A stretch of DNA of 64,000 nt from assembly GCA_964482225.1 (NCBI GenBank), contig CAYZWT010000004.1, positions 1 to 64,000 of the forward strand. The letters run 5' to 3'. Positions 12,315 to 23,400 of the stretch are shown in pieces. The notes below the pieces were generated by a model that did not search any database, was not told where the DNA came from, and was given only the letters and a program-made list of their open reading frames with translations. A program made the translations under genes and the position numbers. The DNA is from UBA1429 sp964482225 (GTDB taxonomy: Bacteria > Chloroflexota > Anaerolineae > UBA1429). How positions within the stretch are numbered: the first letter of the stretch is position 1; each line of letters starts with the position of its first letter.

Positions 12315-12941
12315 TTGGGCGAGCTGCCTGGTCGCACAATCGTACTGGATAAGGGCTGGGTGCAACTCGAGGACCTGATGGGCGGGGATGCCGCCGTGGT
12401 CCGAGGGGCGCGCATCTGTTACCAATCCACCGCTCGCACCCCCGACGCCGATGAGCGGCTCATTCAGCGCCTGATCGGCGCCACCCCCAAACACAACACC
12501 GTCTTTGAGCACGCCGTCTTTCGGTTCGGCGTCAAGTGCCCCCTCTTTGTCGCCCGGCAGTGGATGCGGCACCGCATCTGCACATTCAACGAAAAGAGCT
12601 TGCGCTACTGCATCGCTGCCCGCGAGTACTATATCCCCGCCGAGCGTGAGGAGGGCCGCGCCGCGTATGTGGCCCACATGGAAGCTTCCTTCGATCTCTA
12701 TCAGACGCTGATCGCCCAGGGGTGGCCCAAGGAACAGGCCCGCTCGGTCCTGGGGCTGGGCGTCTATACCGAGTTCATCTGGACGGTCAACGCCTGGTCG
12801 CTGATGAACTGGATCGAGAAGCGCATTGACAAGCACGCCCAGGCCGAGCACCGCGCCTATGCAGAGGCGATCCTCAACATGTTCGTTGAGGTCATGCCCG
12901 TCACAGGGCAAGCATTCCGAAAGGCCATAGTGGAGCGATGA
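12315..12941 (+). CDS. thyX: FAD-dependent thymidylate synthase ThyX
   Basis: A 208-residue flavin-dependent enzyme converting dUMP to dTMP with methylene-tetrahydrofolate and NADPH. The diagnostic ThyX motif RHR-x7-S is present at about residues 85-95 (RHRICTFNEKS), continuing into LRY. The N-terminal text VLDKGWVQLEDLMGGD matches the usual ThyX opening. I chose TTG at 12315, which has GAAGGGG about 7 bases upstream and gives the normal length; a TTG at 12270 would add 15 unusual residues. It overlaps the dCMP deaminase gene by 4 bases (ATGA), so the dUMP supplier and user are translated together. Confidence 0.93.
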   Translation: MGELPGRTIVLDKGWVQLEDLMGGDAAVVRGARICYQSTARTPDADERLIQRLIGATPKHNTVFEHAVFRFGVKCPLFVARQWMRHRICTFNEKSLRYCIAAREYYIPAEREEGRAAYVAHMEASFDLYQTLIAQGWPKEQARSVLGLGVYTEFIWTVNAWSLMNWIEKRIDKHAQAEHRAYAEAILNMFVEVMPVTGQAFRKAIVER

Positions 12942-13381
12942 GACCTTCGTGGGATCAGTATTTCGTCGAGATCGCCCAACAGGTGGCCACCCGGTCTACC
13001 TGTCTGCGGCGCGCCGTAGGCGCCGTCATTGTGCGAGACAAGCGTATCCTCTGTACTGGATACAACGGTCCGCCCAGCGGCCTGGCCCATTGCGATGAGG
13101 TAGGTTGTCTGCGCGAGCGGCTGGGCATCCCTTCGGGCCAGCGACAGGAGATCTGCCGCGGGTTGCACGCCGAGCAGAACGCCATCATCCAGGCGGCGCT
13201 GCACGGCGTCTCGACCCAGGGCGGCACGATCTATGTCACCCATCAACCATGCGTCACCTGCGCCAAGATGATCATCAACGCGGGCATTCTGCGCGTGGTG
13301 TGGCTGAACGGGTATCCAGACGAGCTAGCGCGTGAGATCCTCGGGGAAGCCAATGTGGCCCTCGAGGTTTGGAATTCATAG
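12938..13381 (+). CDS. dCMP deaminase (ComEB-like)
   Basis: A 147-residue zinc-dependent deoxycytidylate deaminase converting dCMP to dUMP, the substrate of ThyX. The catalytic HAE is at residues 77-79 and the zinc cysteines are in PCVTC (105 and 108). The Cys/His-rich stretch around residues 52-73 fits the second, structural zinc site of dCMP deaminases. Start ATG overlaps the thyX stop. Together with the upstream nucleoside importer this forms a pyrimidine deoxynucleotide module. Confidence 0.9.
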   Translation: MRPSWDQYFVEIAQQVATRSTCLRRAVGAVIVRDKRILCTGYNGPPSGLAHCDEVGCLRERLGIPSGQRQEICRGLHAEQNAIIQAALHGVSTQGGTIYVTHQPCVTCAKMIINAGILRVVWLNGYPDELAREILGEANVALEVWNS

Positions 13382-13400
13382 TGTGTCAAAGGGAGGAAAC

Positions 13401-14951
13401 ATGACTTCCACCGGAAAGATCGGGCAGCTACGCCAGCTTCAGGCGGAGGCCAAGTTGGGGGGGGGCGAGGCGGCGATCGCTCGCCAGCATGACAAGGGCA
13501 AAATGACGGCCCGCGAGCGGCTGGAAAAGCTGCTGGACGCGGGCACATTCCAAGAGCTGGATGCGTTTGTGACGCACCGCAGCCAGGAGTTTGGCCTGGG
13601 CGAGCGCATCACCCTGGGCGACGGCGTTGTGACCGGCTATGGCACCATCAACGGCCGCCTGGTCTACGTCTATGCCCAGGATGCCACGGTGCTGGGCGGT
13701 TCTCTGGGCGAGGCCCACGCTGCCAAGATCGTCAAGGTGCTGGATCTGGCGCTCAAGAATGGCGCGCCTGTGATCGGGCTGAACGATTCAGGCGGCGCCC
13801 GCATCCAGGAGGGCATTCTCTCCTTGGGCGGCTATGGCGACATTTTCCTGCGCAATTCGCTGGCATCGGGCGTGGTGCCCCAGATCTCGGTTATTATGGG
13901 CCCCTGCGCGGGTGGCGCCGTCTATTCGCCGGCGCTGACCGACTTTGTCATCATGGTTGACGAGACCAGCCACATGTTCATCACCGGCCCCGAGGTGGTC
14001 AAGTCGGTTACCCATGAGGACGTGACCTTTGATCAACTCGGCGGCGCCCAAGTACACGCGGGCAAGAGCGGCGTGGCCCACTTTACCGCCGAGAGCGAGG
14101 ATCAGGCGCTGGATATGGTGCGCATCCTGCTCAGCTACCTGCCCCAGAACAACCTGGAAGACCCCCCGGCGGTCGTCTCGCAGGATGACCCCACGCGGGC
14201 CGAGGATGCGCTGGACAGCATGGTGCCCGCCGAGCCCAACGCGCCCTATGACGTCACCAAGGTGATCCGCGAGGTGATGGACATGGGCACGTTCTTTGAG
14301 GTGCACGCCGCGTTCGCGGCCAATATCGTGGTCGGCTTTGCCCGGCTGAATGGCCGGGTCGTGGGCGTGGTGGCGAACCAGCCCAACGTCAAGGCCGGCG
14401 CGCTGGATATTGACGCCTCGGCCAAGGCTGCGCGCTTTGTGCGCTTTTGCGATGCGTTCAACGTGCCTCTGGTAACCTTTGTGGACGTGCCCGGGTTCAT
14501 GCCCGGCGTGGCCCAGGAGCACGGCGGCATCATCAAAGAGGGCGCCAAGCTGATCTATGCCTACTGCGAGGCGACGGTGCCCAAGCTGACCGTGGTGCTG
14601 CGCAAGGCCTACGGCGGCGCCTATATCGTCATGAGCTCCAAGCATGTGCGCAGCGACTATAATGTGGCTTGGCCCTCGGCCGAGTTCGCCGTCATGGGCC
14701 CTGAGGGCGCTGTGGGCGTCATCCACCGGCGCGCGCTGGCCGAGGCTGCCGATCCCGAGGCGATGCGAGCGCGCCTGCTGGCCGAGTATCGCGAGAAATT
14801 CGCCAACCCGTACCAAGCAGCCTCGCGCGGCTATGTGGATGCCGTGATCGAGCCCAGCCGCACCCGCGCTGTGCTGATCAACGCGCTGCAGATGCTGCAA
14901 AACAAGAGAGATAGTGTGCCCCCCAAGAAGCATGCCAATATGCCTCTGTAA
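13401..14951 (+). CDS. Acyl-CoA carboxyltransferase subunit (methylmalonyl-CoA decarboxylase alpha / PccB-like)
   Basis: A 516-residue two-domain crotonase-fold carboxyltransferase of the MmdA/PccB/transcarboxylase-12S family, moving carboxyl groups between biotin and methylmalonyl- or propionyl-CoA. N-domain motifs include GGSLGE and DSGGARIQEG; a glycine-rich oxyanion site CAGGAVYSPAL follows. The C-domain has VVGVVANQPNV and KAYGGAYIVMSS with its own oxyanion glycines. Start ATG 13401 has GGGAGGA upstream; an earlier in-frame ATG overlapping the deaminase gene is rejected. It leads a cluster with oadA-, oadG-, biotin-carrier- and oadB-like genes, so a Na+-coupled decarboxylase or transcarboxylase role is favoured over a plain biosynthetic carboxylase; no biotin carboxylase lies in the window. 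Confidence 0.88.
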   Translation: MTSTGKIGQLRQLQAEAKLGGGEAAIARQHDKGKMTARERLEKLLDAGTFQELDAFVTHRSQEFGLGERITLGDGVVTGYGTINGRLVYVYAQDATVLGGSLGEAHAAKIVKVLDLALKNGAPVIGLNDSGGARIQEGILSLGGYGDIFLRNSLASGVVPQISVIMGPCAGGAVYSPALTDFVIMVDETSHMFITGPEVVKSVTHEDVTFDQLGGAQVHAGKSGVAHFTAESEDQALDMVRILLSYLPQNNLEDPPAVVSQDDPTRAEDALDSMVPAEPNAPYDVTKVIREVMDMGTFFEVHAAFAANIVVGFARLNGRVVGVVANQPNVKAGALDIDASAKAARFVRFCDAFNVPLVTFVDVPGFMPGVAQEHGGIIKEGAKLIYAYCEATVPKLTVVLRKAYGGAYIVMSSKHVRSDYNVAWPSAEFAVMGPEGAVGVIHRRALAEAADPEAMRARLLAEYREKFANPYQAASRGYVDAVIEPSRTRAVLINALQMLQNKRDSVPPKKHANMPL

Positions 14952-14966
14952 CCTGGAGATACCAAC

Positions 14967-16469
14967 ATGGCAACCAATCCTGTAAAAATCACCGATACGA
15001 TCCTGCGCGATGCGCACCAGAGCCTGCTGGCGACGCGCATGTCCACCGGCGACATGCTGCCCATCGCGGACAAGCTCGAACAGGTGGGCTATTACTCCCT
15101 GGAAATGTGGGGGGGGGCCACCTTTGACTCGGCCATGCGCTTCCTCAAAGAGGACCCCTGGGAGCGCCTGCGGCTGTTGCGCGAGCGCATTCCCACCACC
15201 AAGCTGCAGATGCTGCTGCGTAGCCAGAACATCCTGGGCTATCGCCACTATCCTGATGATATCCTGGACCGGTTCGTCCGGCTCTCCATCGAGAACGGGA
15301 TGCACGTGTTTCGCATCTTTGATGCGCTGAACGACGTGCGCAATATGGAATCCGCCATGCGCGCCGTCAAGCGGCACGGCGGCGAGGTGCAGGGCGCCAT
15401 CTGCTATACCCTGAGCCCGGTGCACAACGACGATGCCTTTGTCGAGATGGCCCTTGCGCTCAAGGAGCTGGGCGCGGATACGATCTGCATCAAGGACATG
15501 GCGGCCCTGTGCGCCCCCTATGATGCCTATACCCTGGTCAAGCGGCTCAAGGATGAGGTGGGGCTCCCGGTCCAGTTCCATACCCATGAGACCGCCGGCT
15601 TTGGCATGGCGGCGCTGTGCAAGGCCGCCGAGGCGGGCGTGGATATCGTGGATACGGCCATCTCCTCTATCGGCGGCGGGACCGCTCAGCCGCCCACCGA
15701 GCCCTTTGTGGCCATGATGCGCGGTACCGAGCGCGACACGGGCCTGGACCTGACGCTTCTCTCCGAGATTGCCTCTTACTTTGCCAAGGTGCGCTCGGAG
15801 CACCTCTCGCGCTTTGAATCCGGCCTGACCACGGCCGATATCCGCGTGCTGCTCTACCAGGTGCCGGGCGGTATGCTCTCGAACCTGGTGAACCAGTTGC
15901 GTGAGCAGAACGCGCTGCACCGCTACGAAGAGGTGCTGCTAGAGTTGCCGCGCGTGCGCGAGGACCTGGGCTTTCCGCCCCTGGTTACCCCGACCAGCCA
16001 GATGGTCGGCACCCAGGCCGTGATGAACGTCCTGACGGGCGAGCGCTACAAGATCATCCTGCAAGAGGTGCGCGATTACTGCATCGGTATGTACGGTCGG
16101 CCCCCGGCAGAGATCAACCCCGACGTGCTCAAGATGGCCGTGGGCGACCGCGAGCCCATCGGTGTGCGCCCGGCGGACCTGCTGGAGCCCGGCTATGACA
16201 AGGCCAAAGAAGAGATCGGCGACCTGGCCCAGAGCGAAGAGGACGTGATCTCGTACGCCCTCTTCCCGCGCGAGGCGCGCGAGTTCTTTGAGCTGCGCCG
16301 CGCTGGCAAGGTAACGCCCATCGAAGAGCCGCGCATCTTTGCCAAGGAAGGCCAGGTTCCGGCCCCCATCGCCCGGCCCAAGGCCGTGATGGCCACGCCG
16401 CAATCGTCTCAGCCTTCGCCCTCGTACTCGTTGTGGAAGGTTTCCTCGCGGGTGCAGGGTTCGCGCTAA
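14967..16469 (+). CDS. oadA: Oxaloacetate/pyruvate carboxyltransferase (OadA-type, no biotin domain)
   Basis: A 500-residue carboxyltransferase like oxaloacetate decarboxylase alpha, pyruvate carboxylase subunit B or transcarboxylase 5S. The N-terminal barrel opens with DTILRDAHQSLLATRM at residues 10-25, the carbamylated-lysine region CIKDMA is at about 174, and the metal histidines HTHETAG are at about 205. The C-terminal conserved region follows, but the biotinyl domain is absent; the chain ends in a low-complexity tail. A separate biotin carrier gene is encoded two genes downstream, as in the split transcarboxylase. Confidence 0.9.
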   Translation: MATNPVKITDTILRDAHQSLLATRMSTGDMLPIADKLEQVGYYSLEMWGGATFDSAMRFLKEDPWERLRLLRERIPTTKLQMLLRSQNILGYRHYPDDILDRFVRLSIENGMHVFRIFDALNDVRNMESAMRAVKRHGGEVQGAICYTLSPVHNDDAFVEMALALKELGADTICIKDMAALCAPYDAYTLVKRLKDEVGLPVQFHTHETAGFGMAALCKAAEAGVDIVDTAISSIGGGTAQPPTEPFVAMMRGTERDTGLDLTLLSEIASYFAKVRSEHLSRFESGLTTADIRVLLYQVPGGMLSNLVNQLREQNALHRYEEVLLELPRVREDLGFPPLVTPTSQMVGTQAVMNVLTGERYKIILQEVRDYCIGMYGRPPAEINPDVLKMAVGDREPIGVRPADLLEPGYDKAKEEIGDLAQSEEDVISYALFPREAREFFELRRAGKVTPIEEPRIFAKEGQVPAPIARPKAVMATPQSSQPSPSYSLWKVSSRVQGSR

Positions 16470-16539
16470 CGGAGCATCTATCTGGGCCGGCGGCCTGTGC
16501 GTCGGCCCAGCCTCATATGGGAGGGGAATAACAAGGAGC

Positions 16540-16965
16540 ATGGATACGTTCACGCAAGGATTGCAGGTTACCGCCGTTGGCATGGTGCTGGTCTTTATGT
16601 CGCTGGTGATCGTCGCGGTGCTGATCTGGGCGCTGGACAAGATCTTTCGACCCCCGGCGGCTGCGCCCGAGGCGCCCCGCGCCAGGCCCGCGCCTGTGAG
16701 CGCCGGGCCCGTGGCGGCGGCCCCCAAGGCCGCGTCCGGCCTGGCGGATCAGGCTGCGGCGCTGGCCGTGGCTCTGGTGTTGGGTCAGCAAAGAGGGCAG
16801 GCGCTTTATGCGCCCGTGGCCACGTATGGTCGCGTACCGATGCCGTGGGAGCGCCCCGTCATCGAGGATGACGTGCCGTCGCAAGGAGAGATCGTCACCG
16901 TAATCGCCGTTGAACCTGGCCCCGGCAACTGGAAGAGCCAGGGCCGTCTCGGGGCTATGGAGTAG
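16540..16965 (+). CDS. oadG: OadG-like gamma subunit of Na+-pumping decarboxylase
   Basis: A 141-residue protein with one N-terminal membrane helix at about residues 10-32 (GMVLVFMSLVIVAVLIWAL), an Ala/Pro-rich linker (about 39-66) and a hydrophilic tail. OadG/MmdD subunits anchor the carboxyltransferase to the membrane pump. Start ATG 16540 follows AAGGAG. It is longer than many OadG proteins, and the tail contains no His cluster of the OadG zinc-binding type, so the assignment rests on topology and position. Confidence 0.75.
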   Translation: MDTFTQGLQVTAVGMVLVFMSLVIVAVLIWALDKIFRPPAAAPEAPRARPAPVSAGPVAAAPKAASGLADQAAALAVALVLGQQRGQALYAPVATYGRVPMPWERPVIEDDVPSQGEIVTVIAVEPGPGNWKSQGRLGAME

Positions 16966-16977
16966 GAGGAGGACACT

Positions 16978-17442
16978 GTGGCAACGATTGAACTGGTCAT
17001 TGATGGGCAGACCTTTGTGGTCGAGGTGGGCGATGTATCGCGCTCGCCTGTTACGGTGACGGTGAACGGCGTTCAGAAGAGCGTTACGTTCCGTGAGGTT
17101 GCCGCTGCGGCGGCTGCTGCTCCCGGCGCTACCGCGCCTGCTGCCGCAGCGCCCGCTGCCGCAGCGTCAACGGCCCCTGCAGAGCCCAAGGCAGAAGAGC
17201 CCGCCCCCGCGCCCGCCGGATCCGTGGCCGGCCAGGCCATCGGCGCGCCTATGCCTGGCAAGATCCTCTCGGTGGCCGTGCAGGTGGGCGATGTCATCAG
17301 CGAGGGCGACCCCGTCTGCACGCTGGAAGCCATGAAGATGGAGATGCCCATTGGCGCAACGGCCTCTGGCACCGTCAAGGCAGTCCACGTGCGCGTGGGT
17401 CAGAATGTGGCCTTTGACGATCCCCTGGTCACCCTAGGCTAA
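16978..17442 (+). CDS. Biotin/lipoyl carrier protein (BCCP-like)
   Basis: A 154-residue biotin carrier. The C-terminal 75 residues form a biotinyl domain with the acceptor lysine in AMKM at about residue 120. An Ala/Pro-rich flexible linker (about 40-80) joins it to a short N-terminal strand region. Start GTG 16978 is preceded by AGGAGGAGG. It would carry CO2 between the two carboxyltransferases and OadB. Confidence 0.92.
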   Translation: MATIELVIDGQTFVVEVGDVSRSPVTVTVNGVQKSVTFREVAAAAAAAPGATAPAAAAPAAAASTAPAEPKAEEPAPAPAGSVAGQAIGAPMPGKILSVAVQVGDVISEGDPVCTLEAMKMEMPIGATASGTVKAVHVRVGQNVAFDDPLVTLG

Positions 17443-17459
17443 GGGGAGGCATATCCAGG

Positions 17460-18578
17460 ATGGATTTTCTCGCACTGGAAAACCTGCTCAAAGGGATCAT
17501 GGGGCTGGATATTCTCAGCGTGGTGATGATGGCCGTGGGCGGCGTGCTCATCTGGCTGGCCATTCGCTACGAATACGAGCCCCTGTTGCTGCTGCCCATT
17601 GGTCTGGGCTGTATCCTGGCCAATATCCCCAACACCGGCATGGTGGAGGAGGGCGGCCTGCTCAAGCTGCTCTATGACGTGGGCATCGAGAGCGAGCTGT
17701 TCCCCAGCCTCGTGTTCATCGGCATCGGCGCCATGACCGACTTTGGCCCACTGCTGGAGAACCCGCGCTATGCCCTGTTTGGGGCGGCGGCCCAGTTCGG
17801 CATCTTTGGCACGATGCTACTGGCTACGGCCTTTGGCTTTAGCATCAATGAGGCGGCCTCCATCGGCATCATCGGCGCCGCCGATGGCCCCACGTCTATC
17901 TTTGTGGCGGCCAGGCTGGCCCCGAACCTGGTGGCCCCTATCACCGTGGCGGCTTATTCATACATGTCGCTGGTGCCCATCATCCAGCCGCCGGTGATGC
18001 GGCTGCTGACCTCGCGCAAAGAGCGCATGATCCGTATGCCCTACACGTCGCACCCGGTCTCCAAGACGACCCGCGTCGTCTTTCCCATCGCGGTAACGCT
18101 GGTGGCGGGCCTGATCGCCCCTGAGGCGACGCCTCTGATCGGCATGCTCATGTTCGGCAACCTGGTGCGCGAGGCGGGCGTCGTCGAGCGCATCAGCCAG
18201 GCGGCTCAGAACGAGTTGGCCAACATCGTGACCACCTTCCTGGGCATCACCATCGGCTCGACCATGGTGGCCAAGGACTTTTTGCGCCCCGATACGCTGC
18301 TGATCCTGGCCATGGGCCTGGTGGCCTTTATCCTGGATACGGCGGCGGGCGTGCTCTTTGGCAAGTTCATGTCGCTGCTCTCGGGCGGGCGCATCAACCC
18401 GCTGTTGGGCGGCTGCGGCATCTCGGCCTTTCCCATGTCGGCCCGCCTGGTACAAAAGATCGGCCAGGAAGAGGACCCCAACAATTTCCTGCTGATGCAC
18501 GCCATGGCCTCGAACACGGCGGGGCAGATCGCCTCGGTTATGGCCGGCGGCGTGATCCTGGCGTTGCTGGCGGGCTGA
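17460..18578 (+). CDS. oadB: Na+-translocating decarboxylase beta subunit
   Basis: A 372-residue polytopic membrane protein of the OadB/MmdB/GcdB family, which decarboxylates carboxybiotin and exports Na+. The signature GAADGPTSIFVAARLAPNL at about residues 140-158 contains the conserved Asp needed for Na+ and proton handling. Later conserved parts include GGCGISAFPMSARL. The length is close to the family norm. It closes the cluster; a hairpin GGGCCGGGCGC/GCGCTCGGCCC-like stem (about 18607-18633) follows the gene. Confidence 0.93.
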   Translation: MDFLALENLLKGIMGLDILSVVMMAVGGVLIWLAIRYEYEPLLLLPIGLGCILANIPNTGMVEEGGLLKLLYDVGIESELFPSLVFIGIGAMTDFGPLLENPRYALFGAAAQFGIFGTMLLATAFGFSINEAASIGIIGAADGPTSIFVAARLAPNLVAPITVAAYSYMSLVPIIQPPVMRLLTSRKERMIRMPYTSHPVSKTTRVVFPIAVTLVAGLIAPEATPLIGMLMFGNLVREAGVVERISQAAQNELANIVTTFLGITIGSTMVAKDFLRPDTLLILAMGLVAFILDTAAGVLFGKFMSLLSGGRINPLLGGCGISAFPMSARLVQKIGQEEDPNNFLLMHAMASNTAGQIASVMAGGVILALLAG

Positions 18579-18665
18579 TCGGTTCGCAGGTCCCTGTATC
18601 ATAGACGGGCCGGGCGCATCTGCGCTCGGCCCGTTGCGTTTCCCTCCGTCATCCCCCCTTTCACG

Positions 18666-18689
18666 CCACGGACGGTTCCGTGGTATAAT
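18666..18689 (+). promoter_or_regulatory. secA promoter with overlapping palindrome
   Basis: CCACGGA (18666-18672) and TCCGTGG (18677-18683) form an inverted repeat that directly abuts TATAAT (18684-18689). The last bases of the palindrome supply the TGG of an extended -10. This is a plausible operator placed to block RNA polymerase, but no regulator is known. Confidence 0.5.
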
Positions 18690-18761
18690 CGGTGAGCTAG
18701 ACCTCAAGCCTGGCTTGCAGGCTGGATGACCATACACAACAGGTGAGGAGCGACCGAACCG

Positions 18762-21659
<2,898 letters not shown>

Positions 21660-21698
21660 GGACGCGGGCCGGCAGCGCGCCCTGGCTCGGCATGTGGC

Positions 21699-22556
21699 TC
21701 ATCCCCCCAGCGAGATGATGGTCACGTCGCCCGCCTGGGCATCCAGCAGCATCAGCCTCATGCGCAGCAGCCCCTGCTCGGCTCCGGTGAGCAGCTTGAC
21801 CACCTGCTGCGCCTGCCAGGCGGCCACCATCATGGGCGTGGCCGAGGGGTTCCCCAGCTCCACCTCCACACCCCGTTCGGGGTGCGGGCCGGGGCCATAG
21901 AGCGCCTCCAGGCCGGGGTCGCCCGGCAGGATGGTCATTACCTGGCCGGTGTATCCGGCGATGGCGCCGTGCACCAGCGGCACGCCCAGGGCCGCCGCCG
22001 CTCGCTGCACCACGAACCGGGCGGGCAGGGTATCCAGCGCATCCACGACCAGGTCAACCTCGCGCAGCAGCTCCACGGAGTTGGTCTCGCTTACCCAGGC
22101 GATATGGGGCCGGACAACCACGGCGCTGTTGATGGCGGCCACCCGCTCGGCCAGCACTTGGGCCTTGGGGCGGCCCAGGCTCGCCTCGGTGCAGCCCAGT
22201 TGGCGGTTCAGGTTGTTCTCCTCGAACACGTCGCCGTCAATGATCTCTAGCTGGCCCACGCCCATGCGCGCCAGGGCCTCGATGATCCAGCCCCCCAGCC
22301 CGCCCGCGCCCACCACGGCCACCCGCGCCTGCAACAGGGCGATCTGGCCCGCCCAGCCCACGGTGCCCAGGTTGCGGCGGTAGCGCTCCGGCGCGATCTG
22401 GCGCTGCAGGGCGGCGATCTCGACGACCCGTGGCGCCAGGCCGTGCTCTCGGGCCAGTTGGCGGACGGCCTCGCAGGTCAACGGCGCGGGAGGATCGCCC
22501 TCATAGGCTGCCAGCGCATCGGCAAGGTCAGGGGGAACGGGCGGCAAGGTCGTCAT
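21699..22556 (-). CDS. ThiF/MoeB/HesA family adenylyltransferase-like protein
   Basis: A 285-residue E1-like Rossmann protein. The ATP-binding loop VVGAGGLGG, followed by IIDGDVFEENNLNRQ, matches the family that adenylates the C-terminus of ubiquitin-like sulfur carriers (ThiS, MoaD). The CxxC zinc pairs and the usual catalytic Cys of MoeB are not evident; where MoeB has VDCTDN, this has VDALDT. No ThiS/MoaD gene is adjacent, so the partner is unknown. Start 22556 overlaps mutM by 29 bases. It converges on secA. Confidence 0.82.
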   Translation of the reverse strand: MTTLPPVPPDLADALAAYEGDPPAPLTCEAVRQLAREHGLAPRVVEIAALQRQIAPERYRRNLGTVGWAGQIALLQARVAVVGAGGLGGWIIEALARMGVGQLEIIDGDVFEENNLNRQLGCTEASLGRPKAQVLAERVAAINSAVVVRPHIAWVSETNSVELLREVDLVVDALDTLPARFVVQRAAAALGVPLVHGAIAGYTGQVMTILPGDPGLEALYGPGPHPERGVEVELGNPSATPMMVAAWQAQQVVKLLTGAEQGLLRMRLMLLDAQAGDVTIISLGG

Positions 22557-23400
22557 CCGACATCTCCTCAAGGGTGGGCGGCGCAGGCTGGCAGGCGGGG
22601 CAATAGTGGGTGCCCCGCTGCCCCACGACGATCCGCCGGATCGGGGCGCCGCAACGCAGGCACGGAGTCTGGGCGCGCCCATAGACGGCCAGGGCGTGCT
22701 GATGGGTTCCCGTCTGGCCATCGGGGCCGCGATAATCGCGCAGGGTGGTGCCGCCGTGGGCCAGGGCGGCGTGCAGCACCTGGCGGATGCTGGCGTGCAG
22801 CCGGGCCACATCTTTATCGCTCAGGCTGTCCGAGCGGACCAGGGGATGCAGCCCGGCCAGCCACAGCGCCTCGTCCACATAGATGTTGCCCAGGCCCGCC
22901 AGCGCGCGCTGATCCAGCAGCAGCGGCTTGAGCTGGCGGCGGCGGCCCCGCAGGATGTCGCCCAGGCGCTCGGCCGTGAAATCGGGGGCCAGCGGCTCGG
23001 CCCCCAGGCCGCCCACGATCTCTTGCGGGGCGCGAGTCAGGTAGAGCCGCCCGAACTTGCGCACATCGCGATAGTACAGGCGCGCATCGCCATCGAGCTC
23101 GAGCACGACGTGTACGTGGGGATGCGTCTCCCATTCGGGCTGGGGCGTCTCGCAGAAGAACAGGCGCCCCGTCATGCGCAGGTGTACGATCAGCCAATAG
23201 GGCGGCAATTCCAAGAGCAGAAACTTGGCCCTGCGGGACACGCTCTGGAACGTGAGGCCGACGATGGCCTGCTCCAGGGCTTGCGGTGTGTGGGCGGCCA
23301 GGCAGCGCTCCCAGCGCACCGTCACGCCGCGCACCGTGCGCCCTGGCAAGCGCTCGTGCAGGCCACGGGCGATATGCTCGACCTCGGGCAACTCGGGCAT
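22528..23400 (-). CDS. mutM: Formamidopyrimidine-DNA glycosylase (Fpg/MutM)
   Basis: A 290-residue base-excision repair enzyme removing 8-oxoguanine. It starts with the obligatory PELPEVE (catalytic Pro after Met removal, Glu3). The C-terminal zinc finger has two CxxC pairs (CLRC and CPAC) at about residues 243-266. Start ATG 23400 overlaps the stop of the upstream peptidase-like gene by a base (TGATG arrangement), so translation is coupled. Length is slightly above the usual 270. Confidence 0.96.
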   Translation of the reverse strand: MPELPEVEHIARGLHERLPGRTVRGVTVRWERCLAAHTPQALEQAIVGLTFQSVSRRAKFLLLELPPYWLIVHLRMTGRLFFCETPQPEWETHPHVHVVLELDGDARLYYRDVRKFGRLYLTRAPQEIVGGLGAEPLAPDFTAERLGDILRGRRRQLKPLLLDQRALAGLGNIYVDEALWLAGLHPLVRSDSLSDKDVARLHASIRQVLHAALAHGGTTLRDYRGPDGQTGTHQHALAVYGRAQTPCLRCGAPIRRIVVGQRGTHYCPACQPAPPTLEEMSDDDLAARSP

